From an uncultured Propionibacteriaceae bacterium (GTDB taxonomy: Bacteria; Actinomycetota; Actinomycetes; Propionibacteriales; Propionibacteriaceae), in assembly GCA_937926975.1 (NCBI GenBank), contig CALBCJ010000025.1, positions 1 through 64,000 of the forward strand: DNA of 64,000 nt, given 5' to 3'. This document shows positions 18,098 to 26,876 of this stretch, piece after piece. The notes under the pieces were generated by a model that saw only the letters and a list, made by a program, of their open reading frames with translations, ran no database searches and was not told where the DNA came from. A program made the translations under genes and the position numbers. How positions within the stretch are numbered: the stretch's first letter is position 1; each line of letters begins with the position of its first letter.

Positions 18098-19449
18098 TGC
18101 TCCAGCTCCGGGGCCTGCTCCTTGACCCCGACCAGCTCGCCGATCTTCCCACCAACCAGGCCCAGCGAGGCGTACTGCTCGAGGCGGGAGCGGGAGTCGG
18201 CAATGTCCAGGTTGCGCATCGTGAGCTGCCCGATCCGGTCGACGGGGCCGAAGACCGCGCCCTCGACCCGCTCCATCGACAGCTTCTCCGGGTGGTACGA
18301 GAAGCCGCTGCCGACGGTGTCGAGGATCGTGTAGTCGTCGCCGCGGCGCAGCCGCAGGGTGACGGTGCCCGAGACCGCCGAGGCCACCCAGCGCTGCAGC
18401 GACTCGCGCACCATCAGCGACTGCGGGTCCAGCCAGCGGCCCTCGTACATCAGCCGGCCCAGCCGCCGGCCCTCGTTGTGGTAGCTGGCGATGGTGTCCT
18501 CGTTGTGGATCGCGGTCACCAGCCGCTCGTACGCGATGAACAGCAGCGCCATCCCGGGAGCCTCGTAGATCCCGCGGGACTTGGCCTCAATGATCCGGTT
18601 CTCGATCTGGTCGCTCATCCCCAGCCCGTGACGCCCGCCGATCGCGTTCGCCTCCCGGACCAGCGCCACCGGCGAGTCAAAGGTCTGCCCGTTGACCTGG
18701 ACCGGCCAGCCGTTCTCGAAGGTCAGGCTCACCGTCTCCGGCTCGATCTCGACCTCCGGGTCCCAGAACCGGACCCCCATGATCGGCTCGACGATCTCGA
18801 TCCCAGCGCTCAGCTCCTCCAGGTCCTTCGCCTCGTGGGTGGCGCCCCAGATGTTGGCGTCGGTGGAGTAGGCCTTCTCCTGCGAGTCCCGGTACGGCAG
18901 GTCACGCTCGGTCAGCCAGGCCGACATCTCGGCCCGGCCCCCCAGCTCGGAGACGAAGGCCTGGTCCAGCCACGGCTTGTAGATCCGCAGCTGCGGGTTG
19001 GCGAGCAGCCCGTAGCGGTAGAACCGCTCGATGTCGTTGCCCTTGTACGTGGAGCCGTCGCCCCAGATGTGGCAGTCGTCCTCGGCCATCGCCCGGACCA
19101 GCATGGTCCCGGCCACGGCCCGGCCCAGCGGGGTGGTGTTGAAGTAGGTCCTGCCGGCGGTCCGGATGTGCCAGGCGCCGCACTGCAGGGCGACCAGGCC
19201 CTCATGGACCAGCTGCTCAGTGCAGTCGACCAGGCGCGCCAGCTCGGCGCCGTACTGACCGGCGCGGCCCGGGACCGAGGCGATATCCGGCTCGTCGTAC
19301 TGGCCGATGTCGGCGGTGTAGGTGCACGGCACCGCGCCCCGCTCCCGCATCCAGGCGACAGCCACCGAGGTATCGAGACCGCCGGAGAAGGCTAGGCCAA
19401 CCTTCTCGCCGACCGGGAGATCACTGAGAACCACAGGCATGGCCAGCAT
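18094..19449 (-). CDS. argG: Argininosuccinate synthase (long form)
   Basis: ArgG joins citrulline and aspartate with ATP. The N-terminal PP-loop reads LAFSGGLDTSVAV, and the citrulline/aspartate site includes the GDGSTYKGND segment. At about 450 residues it belongs to the longer, E. coli-like subtype rather than the roughly 400-residue form. ATG codons at 19449 and 19440 are both possible; the second has an AGGA motif about 8 bases upstream. It lies far from argCJBDRH and is coupled to hisE-hisG instead. No ARG box was seen in the short gap upstream. Confidence 0.95.
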   Translation of the reverse strand: MLAMPVVLSDLPVGEKVGLAFSGGLDTSVAVAWMRERGAVPCTYTADIGQYDEPDIASVPGRAGQYGAELARLVDCTEQLVHEGLVALQCGAWHIRTAGRTYFNTTPLGRAVAGTMLVRAMAEDDCHIWGDGSTYKGNDIERFYRYGLLANPQLRIYKPWLDQAFVSELGGRAEMSAWLTERDLPYRDSQEKAYSTDANIWGATHEAKDLEELSAGIEIVEPIMGVRFWDPEVEIEPETVSLTFENGWPVQVNGQTFDSPVALVREANAIGGRHGLGMSDQIENRIIEAKSRGIYEAPGMALLFIAYERLVTAIHNEDTIASYHNEGRRLGRLMYEGRWLDPQSLMVRESLQRWVASAVSGTVTLRLRRGDDYTILDTVGSGFSYHPEKLSMERVEGAVFGPVDRIGQLTMRNLDIADSRSRLEQYASLGLVGGKIGELVGVKEQAPELEQ

Positions 19450-19476
19450 CCTAGGGCGGCCATCCCTCAGAGGCGG

Positions 19477-20094
19477 TCAGGCCTCAGGTCCTGGACCCTG
19501 TGACGTCATGCCCCGCGCCGGCTCGCTCGGCATTCCCGGCCAGTCGTGCATCAGCAGCCGCCGGGCCAGCCGCTCGTTGCCCATCATGTCCGACAGGTGC
19601 CACAGCTGCTGCTCCTCGTACGCCTGGGTGAAAGCTGCAATGTCGAGCGACAGCACCTTCCGGAAGGCATCCACCCCGGCCGGGCCGGCAGCCTGAGCCA
19701 CCTTCTCCCCGTGCCGGCTGACCAGGTCGAACATCGCGATCGGGTACCGCACCGGCAGGCCTAGCCGGACGTGGACCTGCCCGATCCGGATCCGGGCCCG
19801 GGCATAGTCGCGGTCGTAGACCCCGCTGAAGAGCGCCACGAACCAGTCCGCCAAGGTCTGGGTCAGCGCCTCGATCGGGTACGGGGCAGCGTACTCCATG
19901 GTCACCGGGCTGCTCGCCACCCGGCCGACGAAGTCCTCAGCGAAGGCCCGCGAGGCCGCCCGGGCCGGTTCCTGGAGCCCAGCCAGCAGCTGGCACTCGG
20001 CCGGGCTCAGCTGAAGCCACTGTGTGAGCTCTGCGACGATCTCCGGCCCGGTGATCTGCCAGCTCTGCCGAGTCACATGGCCGGGGTTGGTCAT
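19477..20094 (-). CDS. Stand-alone protoglobin-type (globin-coupled-sensor-like) protein
   Basis: The 205 residues match the all-helical protoglobin/globin sensor fold. The helix RIRIGQVHVRLGLPVRYPIAM carries the likely proximal haem ligand His108, in the IGxxHxxxGLP context typical of HemAT-like sensors. There is no methyl-accepting, GGDEF or kinase output domain: the protein ends shortly after the last globin helix with a Gly/Pro/Glu-rich tail. It could bind haem and sense O2, CO or NO, with an unknown partner. It is preceded by mshC on the same strand. Confidence 0.75.
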   Translation of the reverse strand: MTNPGHVTRQSWQITGPEIVAELTQWLQLSPAECQLLAGLQEPARAASRAFAEDFVGRVASSPVTMEYAAPYPIEALTQTLADWFVALFSGVYDRDYARARIRIGQVHVRLGLPVRYPIAMFDLVSRHGEKVAQAAGPAGVDAFRKVLSLDIAAFTQAYEEQQLWHLSDMMGNERLARRLLMHDWPGMPSEPARGMTSQGPGPEA

Positions 20095-20151
20095 GAACGA
20101 CTCCTCATGGTGATAGCGGTCCCCCGTCGCCGGACTGTACCGCGGTGGGTA

Positions 20152-21402
20152 TCAGCCGGCGTCAACGGCCACCCCCAGCAGGCTGTCCAGCAGGGAGCGG
20201 ACCTTGTCCCGAGCCCCCGGGTGGTCCTGGTCTGCCTGCCGGCACCGCTGCGCCCAGTCGTCCACCGCCAGCAGCGCCCGGTCAGCGTGCAGGTCGTCGG
20301 CCACCGCCTCCCGGACCTGAGCCACGGTCTCGTCTGCGGGCACAGCGGTGGCTCCGCTGAGGGCCGACCGCCACCGGGCCAGCCGCTGCTCGGCCGCCTG
20401 GAGGTCCGCGTCGGTCCACTCCCACTCCTGGCGGTAGTGGTGGCCGAGCAGCACCAGCCGGACCGCCATCGGGTTCACCCCGGCCTGGCGCAGCCGAGAG
20501 ACCAGGACCAGGTTGCCCAGCGACTTGCTCATCTTCTCCCCGTCCAGTCCCACCATGGCCACGTGCAGGTAGGCCTGGGCGAGCGGGTGGCCGGTGGCTG
20601 CGGCCGCCTCTGCGGCGCACATCTCGTGGTGCGGGAAGACCAGGTCGCTGCCGCCGCCCTGGACGTCGAAGCCCTCCCCCAGCGACTCCAGCGCGATCGC
20701 TGTGCACTCGATGTGCCAGCCGGGGCGTCCCCGCCCCAGCGGGCTGTCCCAGGACGGTTCCCCGGGCCGGGCCTGCCGCCACACCAGGCAGTCCAGTGGG
20801 TCCTGCTTGCCGTGGCGCCCGGGGTCTCCACCGCGCTCCGCGAACAGGCTCTGCATCGCCTCGGGGCCGAGGTGGGAGACCTCTCCGAAGCCAGGTGCCC
20901 CACGGGTGCGGAAGTACAGGTCGGGGTACTGCGGGTCGGACGCCGGGTAGACCTGGCCACCGTCCTGCAGCCGCTGCACCAGCCGGACCACGGCCGGGAT
21001 CGACTCGACCGCGCCTAGGTAGGTGCCGGGGGGCAGGATCCGCAGCGCCTCCATGTCGGTGCGGAACAGGTCGATCTGGCTGGTCGCCAGCTCGACCCAG
21101 TCCGCGCCTGTGGCCTGGGCCCGCTCGAGCAGCGGGTCGTCGACGTCGGTGACGTTCTGGGTGTAGTGGACCGTGAGACCGGCCTGCAGCCAGGCCCGGT
21201 GCAGCAGGTCGAAGGTCAGGTAGGTGAAGGCGTGGCCCAGGTGGGTGGCGTCGTACGGGGTGATCCCGCACACGTACAGTCGCGCCTGCCCCTCGGCCGG
21301 GCCCACAGGACGTACCTGCCCCGAGGCGCTGTCGAACGCCCGCACCTGGTACGTCGGCCCAGGCAGCGGCTGCGGGACGGGCACTGATCGCCAAGACTCC
21401 AT
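20152..21402 (-). CDS. mshC: Mycothiol ligase MshC (cysteine:GlcN-Ins ligase)
   Basis: MshC links cysteine to GlcN-inositol with ATP in mycothiol synthesis, an actinobacteria-specific pathway. The start at MESWRSVPVPQPLPG matches the family's N-terminus and gives 416 residues; the open frame extends upstream to 21492 without homology. Motifs related to CysRS are YVCGITPYDATHLGHAF (HIGH = HLGH), the zinc site with Cys44 and WHIECTA, and EKMSKSLGN. MshC-specific length and N-terminus separate it from cysteinyl-tRNA synthetase. Confidence 0.95.
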   Translation of the reverse strand: MESWRSVPVPQPLPGPTYQVRAFDSASGQVRPVGPAEGQARLYVCGITPYDATHLGHAFTYLTFDLLHRAWLQAGLTVHYTQNVTDVDDPLLERAQATGADWVELATSQIDLFRTDMEALRILPPGTYLGAVESIPAVVRLVQRLQDGGQVYPASDPQYPDLYFRTRGAPGFGEVSHLGPEAMQSLFAERGGDPGRHGKQDPLDCLVWRQARPGEPSWDSPLGRGRPGWHIECTAIALESLGEGFDVQGGGSDLVFPHHEMCAAEAAAATGHPLAQAYLHVAMVGLDGEKMSKSLGNLVLVSRLRQAGVNPMAVRLVLLGHHYRQEWEWTDADLQAAEQRLARWRSALSGATAVPADETVAQVREAVADDLHADRALLAVDDWAQRCRQADQDHPGARDKVRSLLDSLLGVAVDAG

Positions 21403-21596
21403 GCCCGCGAGCCTAGTGGCGCGGCCCGGCTCAGCGCAGCGCGGTGGGCCCGTCGAGACGAGGACAGACCGGTGCCGGCCTCGGGTCGGCACTGGCCGGC
21501 CGGCTCACCTCGGCCTGGCCCCCGGGGCCCGGCGACGGACTGCTCGGGGCTGCGGCAGACCAGGCGGCACGGCGCCACGCCCGCCAAGCGTGACAG

Positions 21597-22091
21597 CTAC
21601 ACCACCTGGTGCAGCCAGCGCACCGGTGAGGCCTCGCCGGCGTGCCGGAACGGCTCCAGCTCGTCGTCCCAGGGCACGCCCAGCAGGTCGTCCAGGGCGT
21701 CACGCAGCGAGCGGCCTCCGCCCTCAGTGGCGACCATGGCTGCCTTCAGCCGCCCCTCGGGGATCAGCATGTCCCCGCTCGGGGAGGTCAGCGCCCGGAA
21801 CAGGCCCAGCCGCGGGGTGTAGCTGATCCGGTGCGCCTCGGAGGCCGAGGTCGCCTCCTCGGTCACCTCGAAGCGGATCCGCCGCCAGCGGCTCAGCGAG
21901 GAGGCCAGCTGCTCGGAGGCTCCGACCCGCCCGTGCCAGGACAGCTCGGCGCGGAGAGTACCCGGCTCGGCCGGCTGAGGCCGCCAGTCCAGGTGTACGG
22001 GCATGCCGAGAAAGCCAGCGGTCGCCCACTCGACGTGCGGGCACAGCACCGCTGGCGAGGAGTGCACAAAGAACACACCCCTAGTCTGCAT
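21597..22091 (-). CDS. DUF3145 family protein
   Basis: The 164-residue protein has the hallmark N-terminus TRGVFFVHSSPAVLCPHVEWA of DUF3145, a conserved actinobacterial family of unknown function. It shows an acidic segment followed by the DALDDLLGVPWDDELEPFRHA block near the C-terminus. No catalytic motif, signal peptide or membrane segment is seen. It is transcribed away from the S9 peptidase gene with a 131-bp divergent gap. The 195 bases between it and mshC hold no evident gene. Confidence 0.88.
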   Translation of the reverse strand: MQTRGVFFVHSSPAVLCPHVEWATAGFLGMPVHLDWRPQPAEPGTLRAELSWHGRVGASEQLASSLSRWRRIRFEVTEEATSASEAHRISYTPRLGLFRALTSPSGDMLIPEGRLKAAMVATEGGGRSLRDALDDLLGVPWDDELEPFRHAGEASPVRWLHQVV

Positions 22092-22222
22092 ATCTGGCTC
22101 CTTCTCGTCTCAGGCGTGCCTTCCCCAGCAACCTGTCCGAGCCGGAACCTCGTCCCATGATGCCCGCCGGGGCCCAGCCGTGCCAAGGCGTCGGCGAGTC
22201 GCGCCCGGACTACGCTGCGGCC

Positions 22223-24115
22223 ATGCAGACCGCCCCGTACGGAACCTGGACCTCACCGGTCACGACCGACCTGCTCACCGCTGGCAGCACCCGCCTGGGA
22301 GGCGGGACCACCGACGGCGACGACCTGTGGTGGCTGGAGAGCAGCCCCGCCCAGCGGGGCCGTACCTCGCTGTGGCGGCAGAGCCCCGGCGGCTGCCCGG
22401 TCGAGGTGACACCCGACCACGACGTGCGCTCGACGATCCACGAGTACGGCGGCGGAGCCTTCGCGGTCCGTGACCAGGTGGCCGTGTTCACCGACCTGAC
22501 CAGCGGAGTTGTCCACGTGGTCGAGCCGGGCCAGGAGCCCCGGCCGGTGACGCTGCCCAGCGCCCAGCGCTACGGGGGCTTCGCCTTCCTGCCCGGCGGG
22601 CGGCAGGTGGTCTGCGTCCGGGAGGACCATGCCCCGGGCGACATCGACTGCGTCAACGAGCTGGTCCGCCTCGACCTGGACGCTGAGCCCGGCCCGGGCA
22701 GCGTGGTGGCGACCGGCGCCGACTTCTACTCCCAGCCGGCGGTCTCGCCCGACGGGCGGATCGCCTGGGTGGAGTGGGACCACCCGAGCATGCCGTGGGA
22801 CAGCACCCGGCTGATGGTGCTCGACGACGCCGGGCCCCGGCAGGTCGGCGGCGGCGAGGGCGAGTCGGTCTGCTACCCGGCCTGGACCCCGGACGGGCGG
22901 CTGCTCTCCTGCAGCGACCGCTCTGGCTTCTGGAACCTGCAGCGCTGGGACGGCAGCCGGCAGGTCGCCGTGACCGACCTCGAGCATGATGTCTGCGGCC
23001 CGGCCTGGGTCATCGGCGGTGCCCCGTACACGGTCATCGACTCCGAACGGGTGGGTCTGACCTGGTGGGTCAGTGGCCGTCCCCGGGTCGGGGTGGTCTC
23101 GCCGTCGGGGACCGAGCTGTGGCCGCTGGAGGTCGCCAGCCTGCAGGTCGGCGGCTCCGGCAGCCGCTGCCTGGCACTGGCCGGGTACGACGACCGGCCC
23201 AGCGAGCTGGTGCTGCTGGACTGGGACCAGCAACGACTGACCACGGTGCGTCGCAGCTCGGAGCTGGAGCTCGACCCGGCCCTGGTGTCGGTGGCTCAGG
23301 AGATCACCTGGGACGGGCCGGACGGGCCGGTGCACGCCTGGTACTACCCGCCGCGGAACCCCGACTTCGAGGCCCCCGCCGGCGAGCTGGCGCCGGTGAT
23401 CGTGCTCTGCCACGGCGGGCCTACCGCGTTCGCCCGGGCCGACCTGGACCTGACGTACCTGTTCTGGACGAGCCGCGGGATCGCACTGCTGGACGTCAAC
23501 TACGGCGGCTCCACCGGGTACGGGCGCGAGTACCGCAACCGGCTCCGCGGCCAGTGGGGCCTCAGCGACGTCCGCGACTGTGTCGACGGGGCCCGGGTGC
23601 TCGCCGAGCGGGGCCTGGCCGACCCGGCCCGGACCGCGGTGATGGGCGGCTCGGCCGGCGGGTACACCACCTTGCAGGCACTGGTCAGCACCGATGTCTT
23701 CACCGCCGGGATCAGCCTGTACGGGATCGGTGACCTGGCGGCGATGGCCACCGACACCCACAAGTTCGAGTCCCGCTACCTGGACGGCCTGGTTGCCCCG
23801 TACCCGGAGCAGGAGCAGGTGTACCGGGACCGCTCCCCGATCCACCACCTGGACCGGCTGAGCAGCCCGATGCTGCTCCAGCAGGGCACCGAGGACCGGG
23901 TGGTGCCGCCGCAGCAGGCCGAGACCATGGCAGCGGCGGTCCGGGCCAAGGGGCTGCCGGTGGCGCTGGTCTGGCACCAGGGCGAGGCCCACGGCTTCCG
24001 CCGCGCCGACAGCATCACCCGCTGCTACCAGGCCAGCCTGTCCTTCCTGGGGCAGGTGTACGGGTTCCAGCCGGCCGACGACCTGCCGACGCTGGCGGTG
24101 GAGAACCTCGGCTAG
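22223..24115 (+). CDS. S9 family (prolyl oligopeptidase-type) peptidase
   Basis: The 630-residue enzyme combines an N-terminal beta-propeller (about 20-360; FAFLPGGRQVV and AVSPDGRIAWV blades) with a C-terminal alpha/beta hydrolase domain. The catalytic triad is visible: Ser477 in GGSAGGYT, Asp558 in GTEDRVVPP and His590 in GEAHGFR. It resembles acylaminoacyl or dipeptidyl peptidases. There is no signal peptide, so it is probably cytoplasmic. The ATG at 22223 (MQTAPYGTW) is chosen over the more upstream ATG at 22160 because homology starts there. Confidence 0.93.
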   Translation: MQTAPYGTWTSPVTTDLLTAGSTRLGGGTTDGDDLWWLESSPAQRGRTSLWRQSPGGCPVEVTPDHDVRSTIHEYGGGAFAVRDQVAVFTDLTSGVVHVVEPGQEPRPVTLPSAQRYGGFAFLPGGRQVVCVREDHAPGDIDCVNELVRLDLDAEPGPGSVVATGADFYSQPAVSPDGRIAWVEWDHPSMPWDSTRLMVLDDAGPRQVGGGEGESVCYPAWTPDGRLLSCSDRSGFWNLQRWDGSRQVAVTDLEHDVCGPAWVIGGAPYTVIDSERVGLTWWVSGRPRVGVVSPSGTELWPLEVASLQVGGSGSRCLALAGYDDRPSELVLLDWDQQRLTTVRRSSELELDPALVSVAQEITWDGPDGPVHAWYYPPRNPDFEAPAGELAPVIVLCHGGPTAFARADLDLTYLFWTSRGIALLDVNYGGSTGYGREYRNRLRGQWGLSDVRDCVDGARVLAERGLADPARTAVMGGSAGGYTTLQALVSTDVFTAGISLYGIGDLAAMATDTHKFESRYLDGLVAPYPEQEQVYRDRSPIHHLDRLSSPMLLQQGTEDRVVPPQQAETMAAAVRAKGLPVALVWHQGEAHGFRRADSITRCYQASLSFLGQVYGFQPADDLPTLAVENLG

Positions 24116-24268
24116 TCCTGGGACCACGCCGGTCAGGTGAGCAGGGGCTGTCAGCGGGCTGGGCCGCGGTGGCAGAGCACCACAGGAAAGGCTCTCCCCG
24201 GTGAGCGTCCGCCGGAACGCCGGCCCCGCCCAGCAGGACCGGTGCAGCGTCTTGGGACCGGCGAGCCG

Positions 24269-24958
24269 TCAGCCTCGCTGGCCGAAGATCGCGGTACCCA
24301 CCCGGACGCAGGTCGAGCCTCGCTCGACGGCCAGCTCCAGGTCGCCGCTCATCCCCATCGAGAGCTCGTCCCAGCCGCCCCCGAAGCGGTCCTGCAGCCG
24401 GCGGCGCAGCTCGACCAGCCGGTCGAAGCAGGCCGCTACCGGGGCCGGGTCGGGTGACGGCAGAGCGATCGTCATCAGCCCCCGTGGCCGCAGCGCCTGG
24501 AGCTGCCCCAGCCGCTCGGCGAAGCCCAGCACCTCGTCGGGGGCCAGCCCGGACTTCGAGGCCTCGGCGGAGGTGTTGACCTGAACTAGGACGTCCAGCC
24601 CGCGCCCGGCCGCCTGGAGCCGGCGGTCCAGGGCCTGGGCCAGGTCCAGCGAGTCCAGCGACTGCAGCTCGGCGACCACCTGGGCCGCCGCCCCGGCCTT
24701 GTTGCGCTGCAGGTGGCCGACCATGACCCACCGCAGGTCGAGGTCGCTCAGCTCGGTCGCCTTGCTGGTCAGCTCCTGGACCCGGTTCTCCCCCAGCTCG
24801 CGCAGCCCGAGCTGGTACGCCTCCCGCAGCACCGCCGGCGGGTGGGTCTTGCTGACCGGCAGCAGCCGGACCTCGCTGCGCTCCCTCCCGGCCGCCCGGC
24901 AGGCGCTCTGGAGCCGGCTCTCGACGAGGTCGAGGTTCTGCCTGATGGTCACGGCCAC
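24269..24958 (-). CDS. YggS/PLPBP-family pyridoxal-phosphate homeostasis protein
   Basis: The 229-residue alanine-racemase-like barrel binds PLP through the Lys in LLPVSKTHP (about residue 37) and ends with the STCVRVGTAIFG phosphate-binding segment. The family buffers PLP and influences amino-acid metabolism; it is not an active racemase. Other family motifs seen are LGENRVQE and WVMVGHLQRNK. Its start overlaps the end of the VWA gene by 10 bp, so it is the last gene of the moxR-DUF58-VWA-VWA operon. It converges with the S9 gene across about 150 bases with no evident gene. Confidence 0.93.
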   Translation of the reverse strand: MAVTIRQNLDLVESRLQSACRAAGRERSEVRLLPVSKTHPPAVLREAYQLGLRELGENRVQELTSKATELSDLDLRWVMVGHLQRNKAGAAAQVVAELQSLDSLDLAQALDRRLQAAGRGLDVLVQVNTSAEASKSGLAPDEVLGFAERLGQLQALRPRGLMTIALPSPDPAPVAACFDRLVELRRRLQDRFGGGWDELSMGMSGDLELAVERGSTCVRVGTAIFGQRG

Positions 24959-25914
24959 CTCGATGCCAGGGAGATCGCGGCCAGCGCCGCCAGGAAGCCG
25001 AAGAAGGCCGCGAACCCGGCGTACCGCTCGGTGGTCTCCTGCTCCACCTTCTCGTAGCCGATAGAGCGGGCGATTCCGTCATACACCTGCTTGAGCTCCT
25101 CGGCGCTCGCCGCCGCGTACTTCTGGCCGCCGGAGTTGCTCGCGACCCGCTGCAGCTCGGAGTGGTCGACCGGCACCGGGTTCCGGTTGCCGTTGCGGTC
25201 GGTCACGTACCCTGACGCGGTTCCGTACGCAATCGTGTTCACCGGGACCCCGGCCTTCTTGGCGTCGCTGGCAGCAGTGGCTGACTTGCGGCCCAGGTTC
25301 GACGCGCCGTCGCTGAGCAGCACCATGGCCGCCGGCACCGACGCGTCCGGGTCGTTCGGGTCTGGCGGGACCGAGGTCAGCGCGTCGAGGCCGGTGTAGA
25401 TGCCCTCACCGATCGCGGTCGACGGCTGCAGCTTCAGGTTGTCGATGGCCCTCGACACCGCACCCCGGTCCGTCGTCGGCAGCACCACCAGCTGGGCGGT
25501 ACCCGCAAAGGCCACCAGGGCCACGTTGAACCGCGGTGGCAGCATCTGGAGGAAGCTCTTGGCGCCGGCCTGCGCTGCCGCCAGCCGGGTGGGCTTGACG
25601 TCGGTCGCCTCCATGGACAGCGAGACGTCGAGCACCATGATCACGGTGGCCCGCTCCCGAGGCACCTCGATGTAGCCGCGCGGGGTCGCCCAGGCGACCA
25701 CCAGCGAGGCCAGGCTGAGGATCGAGGCGAAGACCGCGATGTGGCGCTTCCACGCGGCCTGCCGCTGTACCAGCAGCTCCAGGCTGCCGGGCTGGCGGCG
25801 CCGTCCGGGCGCCTTGGACCAGGCCAGCACCAGGTAGGCGATGGAGAGCGCCGGTACGGCGAGCAGCGCCCACAGCCGCTCCGGCTGCATGAAGTCAGTC
25901 GGGATCATACCCAC
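24949..25914 (-). CDS. VWA domain membrane protein (second copy)
   Basis: The 321-residue protein has two N-terminal transmembrane helices (about 10-27 and 55-75), a von Willebrand A domain (about 90-290), and a C-terminal transmembrane helix (about 297-317). The MIDAS motif is VLDVSLSM (DxSxS), with the later Thr and Asp (LLSDGASN) present. This is the BatA-type layout. It is paralogous to the next upstream gene, with the same ATDVKPTRL segment. It probably works with the MoxR ATPase as a metal-dependent chaperone or envelope-stress complex; the client is unknown. Confidence 0.88.
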   Translation of the reverse strand: MGMIPTDFMQPERLWALLAVPALSIAYLVLAWSKAPGRRRQPGSLELLVQRQAAWKRHIAVFASILSLASLVVAWATPRGYIEVPRERATVIMVLDVSLSMEATDVKPTRLAAAQAGAKSFLQMLPPRFNVALVAFAGTAQLVVLPTTDRGAVSRAIDNLKLQPSTAIGEGIYTGLDALTSVPPDPNDPDASVPAAMVLLSDGASNLGRKSATAASDAKKAGVPVNTIAYGTASGYVTDRNGNRNPVPVDHSELQRVASNSGGQKYAAASAEELKQVYDGIARSIGYEKVEQETTERYAGFAAFFGFLAALAAISLASRWP

Positions 25915-26876
25915 CTCGCTCCCAGGACCAGGGCCCCCACCGCTGCCAGGACCGCGAAGACCAGCCCGATCCCGGCCGCGCTGGCGGTCACCTCCTTGAC
26001 TGTCTCCTCGTAGCCGACCTCCGAGCTGATGGCACGGTAGGCGTCATCGAGCTGGGAGACGTTGTCGGCCGTGTACGTCTTCCCCTTGGTTGCCTTGGCG
26101 ATGTCCGCGAGGGTCTGGGGGTCGGGGTTGACCCGCTCCCGCTTGCCGTCGACATCGACGTAGCCGTTGTCGGTCCCGTACGAGATCGTGTGCACCGGGA
26201 CCCCGCGCTCGGCGGCGTCCTGGGCGGTCTGGAGCGGCGCCTGACCCGCGGTGTTGGCACCGTCGGAGAGCAGCACGATCATGCCCGGGGCCTTGCTCTT
26301 GTCGGTTCCCGGCGGCGCCAGGTCCAGCGCCGCCAGGGCGACCGTGATGGAGTCCCCGATCGCGGTCGACTCCTGCGGCTTGAGATTCGTGATGGCGCGC
26401 AGCACCGCACCACGGTCCAGCGTCGGCGGAACCCGCTGGGCGGGGTTGCCAGACAGCGAGACCAGCGCCACGTTGTACTGGGCCGGGAGCTTCGTCACGA
26501 AGGCCGAGGCCGCAGTCTTGGCGGCCTCCAGCCGGGTCGGCTTGACGTCGGTCGCCTCCATCGACAGTGAGACGTCGATCACCAGCACCACCGTGGCCCG
26601 CTCCCGGGGCACCTTGTCGACCCCGACCGGACGGGCCCAGGCCACGATCAGGGTGACCAGGCTCAAGATCGCCAGGCCGACTGTGACGTGACGGACCCAC
26701 TGCGACTGCCGGGGCAGCACGATCGACAGCACCGAGGTGTTCGTGTAGCGGATCCCGGCCTTCGACTTGCGGCGTGACAGCAGCACGTACGCCAGGACCA
26801 GCGCCGGGACCACCAGCAGCCACCACAGCCGGGCCGCACTCAGGAAACCCTGGACGGGCATCTCCAACAGGCTCAT
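25905..26876 (-). CDS. VWA domain membrane protein (first copy)
   Basis: The 323-residue BatA-like protein has N-terminal membrane helices, a VWA domain with intact MIDAS (VIDVSLSM, LLSDGANT), and a C-terminal hydrophobic helix (about 300-320). It overlaps the next VWA gene by 10 bp and the DUF58 gene upstream by 4 bp, so translation is coupled along the cluster. The two VWA proteins share whole segments, including ERATVxxVxDVSLSMEATD, showing a tandem duplication that has since diverged. Confidence 0.88.
   Translation of the reverse strand: MSLLEMPVQGFLSAARLWWLLVVPALVLAYVLLSRRKSKAGIRYTNTSVLSIVLPRQSQWVRHVTVGLAILSLVTLIVAWARPVGVDKVPRERATVVLVIDVSLSMEATDVKPTRLEAAKTAASAFVTKLPAQYNVALVSLSGNPAQRVPPTLDRGAVLRAITNLKPQESTAIGDSITVALAALDLAPPGTDKSKAPGMIVLLSDGANTAGQAPLQTAQDAAERGVPVHTISYGTDNGYVDVDGKRERVNPDPQTLADIAKATKGKTYTADNVSQLDDAYRAISSEVGYEETVKEVTASAAGIGLVFAVLAAVGALVLGARWV

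Noticed and set aside
20152..21402. Cysteinyl-tRNA synthetase
   Set aside because: The HIGH and KMSKS motifs are shared, but the length of 416 residues and the start SWRSVPVPQPLPG match MshC.
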